NCBI GenBank assembly: GCA_002420005.1
Contig: DIHE01000090.1
Span: forward strand, 1-12,144
DNA: 12,144 nucleotides
Source of the DNA: Holophagales bacterium UBA5704
Lineage (GTDB): Bacteria; Acidobacteriota; Thermoanaerobaculia; Multivoradales; UBA5704
Direction of reading: 5' to 3'
The position numbers and the translations under genes are program-made. Below are positions 4,413 through 12,110 of the stretch, piece after piece. The notes under the pieces were generated by a model, which saw only the letters and a list, made by a program, of their open reading frames with translations, was not told where the DNA came from and searched no databases. Each line of letters starts with the position of its first letter. The first letter of the stretch is position 1.

Positions 4413-5591
4413 TTACTGGCCGGGTCCGGCCCACTGGCTGACGCGGAAGATGACGAACTCGGCCGGCTTCACCACCGAGACGCCGATCTCGGTGACCACC
4501 TGGCCGAGGTCGCGCACCTCCGGCGGGTTCGTCGAGGCGTCGCACCGCACGTAGAAGGCTTCCGCAGGGGAATTTCCGAACAGTGCGCCGGAGCGCCAGA
4601 CGTTGGTCAGGAAGGCGGTCACGTTGCGGTTGATCTTCGCCCACAGCGACGAATCGTTCGGCTCGAAGACCACCCACTGCGTCCCTTCGTCGATCGACTC
4701 GCGCAGGAACAGGAAGAGCCGGCGGACGTTGACGTATTTCCAGGCGCCATTGGCATCGCCGCCCAGGGTGCGCGCACCCCACACGGTGATGTTGCCGTTC
4801 AGGTCGCGGATCAGGTTGATGCCCGCGGGATTGAGACCGGCCTGGTCGGCGCGGCTCAAGCGGTGCTCGAGGCCGAGGGCGCCGCGCACCGGAGCGTTCG
4901 CCGGAGCCTTGTGGACGCCGCGCTCGGTGTCCGTCCGGGCATAGATGCCGGCGATGTGACCGCTCGGCGGCACGAGAATCCGGTTGCCGCTCGCCGGGTC
5001 GAAGACCTCGATGCGCGGGAAATACAGGGCGGCATGGTCGCTGTTCTTGGTCGCTCCCTGGATCGCCGCGGGGGTGAACGTGCCGGTCACCTGGCCGTCG
5101 AGGATCGCGAACCGGTCCCCCGCCTTCACGCAGTGATCGATCACGCCTTCCTGGATCGCCTCCTCGGTGGCACCGGGCACCGCCACCAGCGCGATCTCGT
5201 CGATCCCGTCGAACGTGGCGAGGGCCGGCAGGACGGTCGTGCCGTTGATCGCGGTGAGCCGGGTCACCCAGCAGCGGGTGCCGCCGTTGTTGAAGAAGCC
5301 GTAGACGGCGTGGGCGAGGACCAGGTTGCCGGCCTGAAAGTCGCCGAAATGGTTCTTGAAGCTCTCCCAACTGGTGAGCAGCTGCGGCACGCCGGCCGGG
5401 GCGACGGTGTAGCGGATCGGGGTGACGTGGCCCTCCGCATCGGTGTTGAATTTGCCCGGCTGCGGCGGCATGACGACGGCGTCCGCAACCAGACCGATGA
5501 ATCCCGCCGTGCTGGTGCCGGCACCGGCGATCGGTTGCACGGTCGGCAGCGCCTCCTCGACGTAGACTCCGGGGGCAAGATACTGGGACAT
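4413..5591 (-). CDS. eCIS contractile sheath protein A (major sheath)
   Basis: A 392-aa phage tail sheath family protein, typical in length for compact eCIS sheaths. The N-terminus has the signature YLAPGVYVEE (4-13), then AGTSTAGFIG (24-33) and FFNNGGTRCWVTRL (99-112). The middle holds AVPGATEEA (137-145), CVKAGDRFAILD (154-165) and the VPPSGHIAGIYARTDTERGV (207-226) to HKAPAN block. The C-terminal domain holds NPAGINLIRDLNGNITVWGA (254-273), NVRRLFLFLRESI (288-300), FEPND (309-313), AFYVRCDASTNPPEVRDLGQ (345-364) and a strand-forming end FVIFRVSQW (379-387), the C-terminal arm that interlaces neighbouring subunits. I use the ATG at 5591, preceded by AAGGAAGGAG at 9 nt, rather than the in-frame ATG at 5618. 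It is the more canonical of the two sheaths and probably forms most of the cylinder. Confidence 0.95.
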   Translation of the reverse strand: MSQYLAPGVYVEEALPTVQPIAGAGTSTAGFIGLVADAVVMPPQPGKFNTDAEGHVTPIRYTVAPAGVPQLLTSWESFKNHFGDFQAGNLVLAHAVYGFFNNGGTRCWVTRLTAINGTTVLPALATFDGIDEIALVAVPGATEEAIQEGVIDHCVKAGDRFAILDGQVTGTFTPAAIQGATKNSDHAALYFPRIEVFDPASGNRILVPPSGHIAGIYARTDTERGVHKAPANAPVRGALGLEHRLSRADQAGLNPAGINLIRDLNGNITVWGARTLGGDANGAWKYVNVRRLFLFLRESIDEGTQWVVFEPNDSSLWAKINRNVTAFLTNVWRSGALFGNSPAEAFYVRCDASTNPPEVRDLGQVVTEIGVSVVKPAEFVIFRVSQWAGPGQ

Positions 5592-5652
5592 GAACGTGGT
5601 CTCCTTCCTTGGGTTCAAAACGAGCGATGGCGCGCTCTGCCTCGATCCGGCA

Positions 5653-6243
5653 TCAGACGCCCTGCTCCAGCCGGAACACTCTCTCCTGCACCGGCGGGCC
5701 GGCCGCGGTGGCGATGCCTGTCTCGACGCCGAGGGTCACGGTGTAATTGAGCGTGGCCTTGGGCTTGCCACCGAGAGCCTGCCAGAACTCGGCGAGGCTT
5801 TGCAGCCGGCCCGGCTGCAGGCTGCTCGCCGGCAGCGGCGGCTGTTGCCCCTGCAAGGTGCCGGCGAGCACGCCCGGTGGCAGCACCGGATGCCGCACCA
5901 GCGCCTTCAGGACCTCGCCCAGGAGGCGGTGCTCGTCGCGCGCCGGTGTCGACGAGCTCGCGCTCGGCCACGCGGTGATCAGATAGGAACAATCGACCCG
6001 CGCCGTCGGCGCCTTGCGCACGGCCGAGCCGTCCCCCTGCCGTTCGAGCCGCCACTCGCCGTCGCGCAAGTCGCGATTCTCGCGGATGTCATAGAGGAAC
6101 AGATCGATCGCCGGAAGCGTCACCGACGGCGGCGGAAACTCCCCGTCCGGTGTCGCAAAGCTGATCGTGATCTGGGCCACCAGCTCCGGCGGCAGCTCCT
6201 GCTTGAGGAGGTTTTCGAGGCTCTTGTCGAGGTCGTCGATCAT
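5653..6243 (-). CDS. DUF4255 / Pvc16-type tail cap (terminator) protein
   Basis: A 196-aa DUF4255 (Pvc16_N) family protein. It opens with MIDDLDKSLENLLKQELPPE, then a beta-rich part with the family hallmark IDLFLYDIRENRDLR (46-60), VDCSYLITAW (83-92), an HRLLGEVLKALVRHPVLPPG helix-turn (105-124), and LNYTVTLGVET (164-174). The Afp16/Pvc16 proteins cap the end of the tube-sheath cylinder away from the baseplate and fix its length. The ATG at 6243 is preferred because the family starts at this MIDDL segment; no good Shine-Dalgarno is seen, so translation may depend on coupling with the gene 35 nt upstream. It lies just before the two sheath genes (61 nt gap). Confidence 0.93.
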   Translation of the reverse strand: MIDDLDKSLENLLKQELPPELVAQITISFATPDGEFPPPSVTLPAIDLFLYDIRENRDLRDGEWRLERQGDGSAVRKAPTARVDCSYLITAWPSASSSTPARDEHRLLGEVLKALVRHPVLPPGVLAGTLQGQQPPLPASSLQPGRLQSLAEFWQALGGKPKATLNYTVTLGVETGIATAAGPPVQERVFRLEQGV

Positions 6244-6278
6244 GACAGGAGAGGAACGTCAGGCGGCCGGAAATCCCC

Positions 6279-7022
6279 TCACCGCCACCGCGCATCCGGC
6301 CGCAGCGCCGCCCGGAAGCGTTCGTTCAGCCGCAGCAGGACGGGCTCCGCCTCCGGTGCATCGGCCGTGGCGAGATCCGGCGTCGCCACCACCATCAAGC
6401 CTTCGGCGCCGTCCCATCGCACTTCCCGGGCCTCCAGGTCCTGCAGCCTGGAGAGGTCGAATTCCTCGATGTGCCCCGGGCCGAGGAAGTTGGCCCAGAA
6501 CACCCCGTAAAATTGCACGCTGTTGGTGACCGGCGGCTCGTAGTGCTCGTCGGCGAAGAGGGCCGCATGGCGGGCCGGATGGATCATCGCGTGCTCGATC
6601 CCGCCGCCGGCACAAGCGGCGAAGAACGCCTCCAAGAGGGCGGCGGAAGCCCCCGGCCCGGTGACCCGGGACCGATCGAACCAGAGCGACAGGTTGTTCA
6701 AACCATCCACCCAGCCGCTCTCGCGGTCGAACGGGAAGAGATTCCAATACAGCTCCCAGGGAGCGGGGTCGTCGCCGCCCACCGTCAACGCGACGCCCCG
6801 CCCGTCTCGCCGGGCGGCGGCCAGGATGGCCTCGGCGAGCGCATCGCCCGGCGCAGCTCCCAGGACAGACCGGGTCGATTTCGTCGCCGGCTCGACCCGG
6901 CTCGGAGGGCCGATCAGGCCGAGGCGGGCCGCCCCGGCGAGCACCCGCCGCAGCGGCTCACCACCGCTCCAATCGCTGCGGCTGGCGTTGGCTCTCCACA
7001 AGATCTTGGTCTCTGCGCTCAT
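6279..7022 (-). CDS. Unrecognised 247-aa protein, possible immunity partner of the DUF4157 effector
   Basis: The protein has no signal peptide, membrane segment or catalytic motif that I recognise. It is acidic overall in the second half and Trp-rich (W9, W18, W89, W93, W104, W114, W176, W203, W246). The stretch WELYWNLFPF (89-98), LNNLSLWFDR (108-117), AMIHPARH (145-152), NSVQFYGVFWANFLGPG (167-183), FDLSRLQDLEA (188-198) and GLMVVATPDL (208-217) has the layout of DUF3396/Imm52-type immunity proteins of polymorphic toxins, whose C-terminal half has a GVxW-x2-FLG core followed by a short L-x-x-L helix and a G-L-x-V strand. That likeness is by eye and remote. It starts 13 nt after the DUF4157 gene, and its GAGGAG site overlaps that gene's stop, so the two are co-translated. 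Alternative: an eCIS accessory or chaperone for the effector. Coding status is secure; function is a hypothesis. Confidence 0.8.
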   Translation of the reverse strand: MSAETKILWRANASRSDWSGGEPLRRVLAGAARLGLIGPPSRVEPATKSTRSVLGAAPGDALAEAILAAARRDGRGVALTVGGDDPAPWELYWNLFPFDRESGWVDGLNNLSLWFDRSRVTGPGASAALLEAFFAACAGGGIEHAMIHPARHAALFADEHYEPPVTNSVQFYGVFWANFLGPGHIEEFDLSRLQDLEAREVRWDGAEGLMVVATPDLATADAPEAEPVLLRLNERFRAALRPDARWR

Positions 7023-7035
7023 CGGTGGCGGCTCC

Positions 7036-9858
7036 TCACGGAATGTACTTGGTCACCACGTCGGGGGGTGTCACATAGAAGACGCTGAAGCCTTTCTTCA
7101 GCAGGTCGGCGTTGGTCTCCGCCCCTTCCTTGGTGGCGAACAGGAAGTTGACCTGCCGCGCCTTCTGCCCTTCGGTCGATTCGAGACCGCGCGTCAGGAT
7201 GGCGAAGTAGTCGTCCGCCTGATCGGTCGGAACCTTGGCCACCGTGTGCTTGAAGTCCCAGAGCGCTCCGGCGCTGTCGATGAACCCGTCCGACGTCCGT
7301 GTCTTGGCCAGGAACTTGTACTTGGCTTTCTCGAACGTGGCCCGCCCGAAGCGAAGGTTGCGGAAACGGCCGAGGTGGAGCTTGGCGAAGGACTCGAACA
7401 TCGGCCCCTTGAACGCCGAGCCCCAGCGAGGCTCCAGGGCGATGATCGCCTCCGCAATCTCGTTGAGAACCTTCACGTCGCCTCCGACCTTGGCCGGGAT
7501 GAGCGCGCTCATCGTCCGGGTGAACGTCCGGTAGGCGGTGTCGGCGTTGGTCAGATCGGCCGCGGTGAGGAATTTCTCGATCACCTTGAGGTCATCGGCG
7601 GTGAGCTGGGATTTCTTGATCGCTTCGATGAACGCCGGATGCGCCTTGAGCTTCTTCCTGATCTTGTCCGGATTGAGCCCCGACGGCAAGGCCTTCAGGA
7701 TGTCGTCGAGGGTTTCCAGCTTCTTCGCGCCTTTGGCGGCTTTGCCCGTGAGGGTGGCGAGGTACGCCTGGATCGCATCGAGGTCCACCTTGCACGGGGA
7801 CTCGCAGCCGAGGATCACCCGTTTGAGCGGCTGTGCCAGCCGGCCCAGCGCTTCGAGCGCGTCGTCCGACAAGGTACGCAGCCGGTTGATCGCCGACAGG
7901 CTCAGATCGCCCAGCGTCTCGGCGGAGAGCCGGAGAACCCCGCCCACCCAGCGCCGCGCATCCGCCACCGCGGTAAACGCCCGGCTCTTCACCACGGCAC
8001 TGGCAGCGGCACCGACGGCCTTCTTGACCTTGCCCCCAACCTCCCCCGCCTTCTCGATTCCCTTGGCGAGCTTCTGGAACGCCCGCGTCGCCTTGATCGC
8101 CTTGCCGAGCCGGCTGCCCCAAAGGGCTCCCTTGAGCGCGGCGATCGTTCCTCCGGTGAGCAGAAGCTGTGCGGCCTCGGCCATCACATAACCGGTCAGA
8201 TAGCCATGCGCGTGCCCGGCGACCCAGGGGCTCGACGAATTGAGCTTCTTGTCCCACTTCTCCGCCCACGCTCCGACGGCGTCCTTGATATCCGCCCAGG
8301 TGATCTTCGACAGGGCCTCCCACAGCTCCTTGGCGTCGCTCAGCACACTGCCGGTGAAGATGCTGACCAGCACGTCCACCGCCGTTCCCACCAACCCGGC
8401 GACCGCATCCCAGAGCGACTTGACGAATCCATGCAACAACCCGCCCACGAAGGCGAGGCCGTAGGCGATCTTCTTCGCAATGTCCTTGACCTTGTTCCAC
8501 AGATCCGCCGTGATCGAGCCGGTGCCGCCGCCCTTCTGGCGGACGGTCTCATAGATGGCGTTGAGATGATCGGGACCGGGCAGCCAGATGTAGACGTCGG
8601 CGGTCGACTTCGCCTCATACCAGGAATCGTCCAGCGCCTCCTTCTTGATCCCGGACTCCCCCTTTCCGTTGTGCACCGCCTGCTGATTGACCCACACCAG
8701 GGCGTTGACCACGTAGCGTTTATCCTTGCCCCAGACGTCGAATCCCTTTCCTGAGTAATACTTGCCTGCGAGCTCGAGCGGCGCCTCACCGGACTTGATC
8801 CTGGCGACGCCCGCATCCGGGTCCGGCAGATTGCGCCAGACGTGGCTCTTGGCGACGTAGCCGAACTCACCGGCCCCCCCGGTGCCGGTGATCACCGAAA
8901 CCGCATAGGCCTTGTGCTTCGCGCTCTCCTTGAGAATGAAAAGCTTGGTGTTCTGGGGCAGCCAGCGAAGGAACGTGCCACCGGGAGACAGGCGCAGGAT
9001 GACGCCGCCGCCGTCCTCGACCAGGCCTTCCTTGTAGACGATGCCCAGGTCGCTGACATCGGTCCAGCCCTCCTGAAGGAACTCCGTACTGGGGCCCTCG
9101 CTCGTTGCGCTCTGTCCCCGGTAGCGTTGGACGCGCGTCTGGAGAGAAGCGGCCCCCGCCTGGGCCAGCTTCTCCTCGCACGCGGCGCACATCCGCCGCA
9201 CCGGGCCGCCACTCTGGATGTCCATTTCCTTCTCGCACGCGGCGCAGCGCTGCACGCCGGGCGCCACCGTAGCCGTCGCGGAGGCCGCCTCGGAGCGCAT
9301 CACCCGCCGCGCCATCTCGTCCGCCTCCTGCTCGTAGCGGTCGCCCGGCTGGCCGAGGGTGAGCTTGCCCTGCACCATGGTGCCGTTCTGTTGCACCACA
9401 TGCGTCAGCTCGTGGGCGAGGAGCTCGCGGCCGGACGGGCTCCCGGGGTTGTATTCGCCCTGGCGGAAGAAAACGTCGCGGCCGGTGGCGAAGGCGCGCG
9501 CGGAGATCGCACGGTTCAGGCGGTCGGCCTCGCCGCCGGTGTGGATGCGCACGCCGCTGAAATCCGTGCCGAACGCCGGCTCCATGCGCTCGCGCGTCGC
9601 CGTATCGAGCGGCTGCCCACCGCCGCGCATCCGCTGGATCGACGCCTCGACGTCCGGATCGAGCCCACCGCCGCCGTCTCTCTCTTCCTTGCGGGCGAGG
9701 GCGACCATCCGCTGTACGTGCCGGTTGCCGTGGCTCTGCTGGAGCTGGAGAACCCGCCGGGCCATCGGATGTGCAGCCTCCCGGGCCGGCTCCGGGGCCT
9801 GCTGCGGCCCCTGTGCCGTCGCATTTTTCGGCGCCACTGCTGCTTCGTGCTTGTGCAT
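7036..9858 (-). CDS. DUF4157 eCIS effector with probable C-terminal PD-(D/E)xK nuclease
   Basis: 940 aa in several parts. Residues 33-53 hold the LQLQQSHGNRHVQRM segment common just before DUF4157. The DUF4157 core (about 72-157) has GTDFSGVRIHTG and the metal site H149-E-L-T-H153, with E178 in the YEQEAD motif as likely third ligand. Residues 200-245 carry GVQRCAACEKE and VRRMCAACEEK (C205/C208 and C224/C227), then VQR. Residues 265-345 look like an SH3-like beta fold. Residues 464-580 contain hydrophobic helices (IAYGLAFVGGLLHG; AVAGLVGTAVDVLVSIFTG; GYVMAEAAQLLLTGG), maybe for membrane passage or packing. Residues 820-900 show E822, D857, D868-F-K870 and Q880-x3-Y884, the order of PD-(D/E)xK nucleases. 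DUF4157 marks eCIS-linked proteins and toxins, so this is likely the loaded cargo. Start at ATG 9858 has GGGAGG 6 nt before it. DUF4157 and eCIS membership are firm; the nuclease call is inference. Confidence 0.92.
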   Translation of the reverse strand: MHKHEAAVAPKNATAQGPQQAPEPAREAAHPMARRVLQLQQSHGNRHVQRMVALARKEERDGGGGLDPDVEASIQRMRGGGQPLDTATRERMEPAFGTDFSGVRIHTGGEADRLNRAISARAFATGRDVFFRQGEYNPGSPSGRELLAHELTHVVQQNGTMVQGKLTLGQPGDRYEQEADEMARRVMRSEAASATATVAPGVQRCAACEKEMDIQSGGPVRRMCAACEEKLAQAGAASLQTRVQRYRGQSATSEGPSTEFLQEGWTDVSDLGIVYKEGLVEDGGGVILRLSPGGTFLRWLPQNTKLFILKESAKHKAYAVSVITGTGGAGEFGYVAKSHVWRNLPDPDAGVARIKSGEAPLELAGKYYSGKGFDVWGKDKRYVVNALVWVNQQAVHNGKGESGIKKEALDDSWYEAKSTADVYIWLPGPDHLNAIYETVRQKGGGTGSITADLWNKVKDIAKKIAYGLAFVGGLLHGFVKSLWDAVAGLVGTAVDVLVSIFTGSVLSDAKELWEALSKITWADIKDAVGAWAEKWDKKLNSSSPWVAGHAHGYLTGYVMAEAAQLLLTGGTIAALKGALWGSRLGKAIKATRAFQKLAKGIEKAGEVGGKVKKAVGAAASAVVKSRAFTAVADARRWVGGVLRLSAETLGDLSLSAINRLRTLSDDALEALGRLAQPLKRVILGCESPCKVDLDAIQAYLATLTGKAAKGAKKLETLDDILKALPSGLNPDKIRKKLKAHPAFIEAIKKSQLTADDLKVIEKFLTAADLTNADTAYRTFTRTMSALIPAKVGGDVKVLNEIAEAIIALEPRWGSAFKGPMFESFAKLHLGRFRNLRFGRATFEKAKYKFLAKTRTSDGFIDSAGALWDFKHTVAKVPTDQADDYFAILTRGLESTEGQKARQVNFLFATKEGAETNADLLKKGFSVFYVTPPDVVTKYIP

Positions 9859-9874
9859 CCCGGCCTCCCTGGAA

Positions 9875-12052
9875 TCAGAGCGCCTCGGTCAGGCGGGCGT
9901 ATTCACCGAATTCGCCGTCCAGCACGACCTGGCCCATTTTCTGGTACTCCCGCTGCGTCGCCCGGATGAGATGCGCCATGGTCACGGTGCCGCCGTCGGC
10001 GGCGGCGAGAAACGCCGCGGCGAGCCCGATGTTGCGGATGTTGCCCCCCGGCAGCTCCAGGCGGCTCGCCAGGAAGGGGAGATCCAGATTCGCCGCGCGC
10101 GGCAGGTCCGCGGGCCACAGCCGCTCCCAGATCCGCAGGCGGTCGGCCACCGCCGGGAAGGGGAACTCGACGGTGAAATGGAGCCGGCGCACGAACGCCT
10201 CGTCCATGTTCTTGCGCAGGTTGGTGGCGAGGATCACCATCCCCTCGTACTCCTCCATCCGTTGCAGGAGATAGCTCACCTCGATGTTCGCGTAGCGGTC
10301 GTGCGCATCGCGCACCTCGGTGCGCTTGCCGAAAATCGCATCCGCCTCGTCGAAGAACAGGACGGCGTTCGAGGCCCGGCCTTCGGAAAAGATCTGCGAC
10401 AGATTTTTCTCCGTCTCGCCGATGTACTTGCTGACCACCGTCGAGAGATCGATCTTGTACAGATCGAGTCCCAGCTCGCCGGCGAGGATGTCCGCCGCCA
10501 TCGTCTTGCCGGTGCCCGACGGGCCGGCGAACAGCACGTTCAATCCCTTGCCGAGCGCGAGCTTGCGGCCGAAGCCCCAATCCTCGTAGACGCGCCCGCG
10601 GAAACGTTGCGTGTTGGCGATCTCGCGGAGCTGGTCGAGGCGGCCCTGGGGCAGGACGATGTCGTTCCACGAATAATGCGGCGTGATCTTCTGCGCCAGG
10701 GTGGACAGCTTGCGGCTCGATTGCAGGCGGCAGGCGGCATAGAGGTCCGCCTCCGTCACCCGGCCTCCTTCCGGGTCCCGGCCGCGGGCCAGGCTCTGCG
10801 CCGTCGCCGCGGAATCGCGGATCTGTCCGCCGGTCAGGCGGAACCGCGCCGCGAGCCCCGCGAGGTCCATCTCCGGGTCCGCCGCATCCCCGAGCGCCCG
10901 TTCCCAGAGCTCCAGGCGCTCGCGATGGCCGGGCTCCGGCAGCACCACGCGGGTGAAGAACGTGCCCTGCAGCACGTCTGCCGGTTCCCAGTCCTCCGTG
11001 CCGGAGAGAAACGTCACCCCCCGCCGCTCCTCCAGCGCCGCGAGGAACCGCCCGCGGCGCGCCGCCATCTCGTCGCTCAACAGCCGGTCGAAGCCCCGCC
11101 AGAAGAGAGCGGCCCGTTGCAGCACGGCCTCGCGGCCGGCAAGCTCGGCCACCAGCTCGAACACGTCCTCCCGATGCGCCAGCACCCGGTCGAGATCGAC
11201 GGTGAGGAGCCGCAGGCCCAGCTCGCGGCAGAGCCCCTCGGCGGCCGTCTCCTTCCCCACCCCATAGGGACCTTGCAGATAAAGGACGGCCCTGCCCTCC
11301 GCCCCGGCCAAGCCGGCGAGACCGTGCAGGCGGGCCTTGAGCTCCGGCGCATGCACCAGGTCCTCGAGTCGGGCCTCTGGCTCGACACAGCGGGAGAACG
11401 GAGCGAGCCGCGCGTCGAGATCCACGCCACCGAGCAGATAGCTCACCACCCGCGGATCCGCCCGCAGCGAACGGGCCAAAAGCGGCGGCTGTGGGCGGGA
11501 CGGATCGTCGAACAGCTCGATCAGGCGGTGCGAGAGGAGAGGAGCCGTCACCGCGAACCGTCCGCGGGCGGCCAGCTTGTCCGCGAACGTCGGGCAAAGA
11601 AGATTGAGCACCAGATCGACGCTCGGCCGCCGCCGCGTCACGTCGTCCTGGAGATAGGCGAACAGGCGCTCATAGCGCAGATCGATCTCCGGGGCGAGAG
11701 CGACGAGCAGGACGTCGACGTCGAAAGAAGGGAGAGCGAACCGCCGCGCCAGCTCCTCCAGGCGCAGCCCCACCCCCTGCGCAACGCTCGCCTCCTTGCG
11801 TGCCGCGATCTCGCGGCCGACCCGGTCGAGAGCCTCGCCGACGTCCGGCCGCAGAGGGACCGAGGCCCACCGCGGCAGCCCGGTCCCCCCCGCGAGCAGG
11901 GCATCCACCTCCTGCTCGGAGATGTAGAGCCCCTGGAGGTCGCCCTCCTCCTGCACCACCTGCCGGGCCCTCTGCACCTGCGCCCGGATCAAAAGGTCGA
12001 TGCGCTCCATCTCGGCGAGCACATGCTGCAACGACGTCGCGTAGGGCTCCAT
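9875..12052 (-). CDS. eCIS AAA+ ATPase (Afp15/Pvc15-type)
   Basis: 725 aa. The first ~230 residues are a helical region with YERLFAYLQDD (127-137) and SVDLVLNLLCPT (144-155), the part that precedes the ATPase modules in the Afp15/Pvc15 group. A first AAA module (about 230-450) looks degenerate: GPYGVGKE (261-268) has Glu in place of the final Ser/Thr and there is no DE in the expected Walker B (ALFWRGFDRLL). The second module is intact: Walker A GPSGTGKT (510-517), Walker B VLFFDEAD (564-571), sensor-1 ATN (609-611), arginine-finger region VRRLHF (621-626) and sensor-2 GGNIRNI (669-675). In eCIS this ATPase is needed for assembly or effector loading. I start at the ATG at 12052 (GGGAGA 4 nt upstream, family-like MEPYATSL) rather than the farther ATG at 12130, whose 26 residues lie in hairpin-bearing DNA. 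It is the first gene of the operon seen, 16 nt before the effector gene. Confidence 0.95.
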   Translation of the reverse strand: MEPYATSLQHVLAEMERIDLLIRAQVQRARQVVQEEGDLQGLYISEQEVDALLAGGTGLPRWASVPLRPDVGEALDRVGREIAARKEASVAQGVGLRLEELARRFALPSFDVDVLLVALAPEIDLRYERLFAYLQDDVTRRRPSVDLVLNLLCPTFADKLAARGRFAVTAPLLSHRLIELFDDPSRPQPPLLARSLRADPRVVSYLLGGVDLDARLAPFSRCVEPEARLEDLVHAPELKARLHGLAGLAGAEGRAVLYLQGPYGVGKETAAEGLCRELGLRLLTVDLDRVLAHREDVFELVAELAGREAVLQRAALFWRGFDRLLSDEMAARRGRFLAALEERRGVTFLSGTEDWEPADVLQGTFFTRVVLPEPGHRERLELWERALGDAADPEMDLAGLAARFRLTGGQIRDSAATAQSLARGRDPEGGRVTEADLYAACRLQSSRKLSTLAQKITPHYSWNDIVLPQGRLDQLREIANTQRFRGRVYEDWGFGRKLALGKGLNVLFAGPSGTGKTMAADILAGELGLDLYKIDLSTVVSKYIGETEKNLSQIFSEGRASNAVLFFDEADAIFGKRTEVRDAHDRYANIEVSYLLQRMEEYEGMVILATNLRKNMDEAFVRRLHFTVEFPFPAVADRLRIWERLWPADLPRAANLDLPFLASRLELPGGNIRNIGLAAAFLAAADGGTVTMAHLIRATQREYQKMGQVVLDGEFGEYARLTEAL

Positions 12053-12068
12053 GCGTCTCCCTCGGGCA

Positions 12069-12092
12069 AGGGACGGCGCCAGAGCCGTCCCT
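12069..12092. repeat. Perfect 9-bp inverted repeat upstream of the ATPase gene
   Basis: AGGGACGGC (12069-12077) and GCCGTCCCT (12084-12092) are exact mirror arms around a 6-nt loop. The element lies 16 bp before the ATPase start, in the presumed 5' leader or promoter region of the eCIS operon. No T-run follows. It may be an operator, a leader hairpin or one copy of a dispersed palindromic repeat. Confidence 0.5.
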
Positions 12093-12110
12093 GCCGGGAT
12101 AGAACGGCGG

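Noticed and set aside
3739..5370. A 543-codon minus-strand frame across the sheaths in another phase
   Set aside because: Extremely Arg/Pro/Gly-rich and overlapping both sheath genes; a frame shadow.
3282..5750. An 822-codon open frame on the plus strand across both sheath genes
   Set aside because: It is the complement of two clear sheath genes; strong G/C at third positions removes stops on the opposite strand. Its translation is rich in Arg, Gly, Glu and His with no recognisable domain.
6661..8754. A 697-codon plus-strand frame opposite the effector and the 247-aa gene
   Set aside because: Same antisense effect; the minus strand carries the conserved DUF4157 protein with good ribosome sites and spacing.
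7036..9858. Reading the DUF4157 HELTH site as proof of a secreted protease
   Set aside because: The motif is seen, but no protease activity is established for DUF4157 to my knowledge and no signal peptide is present; it is reported only as a likely metal site.
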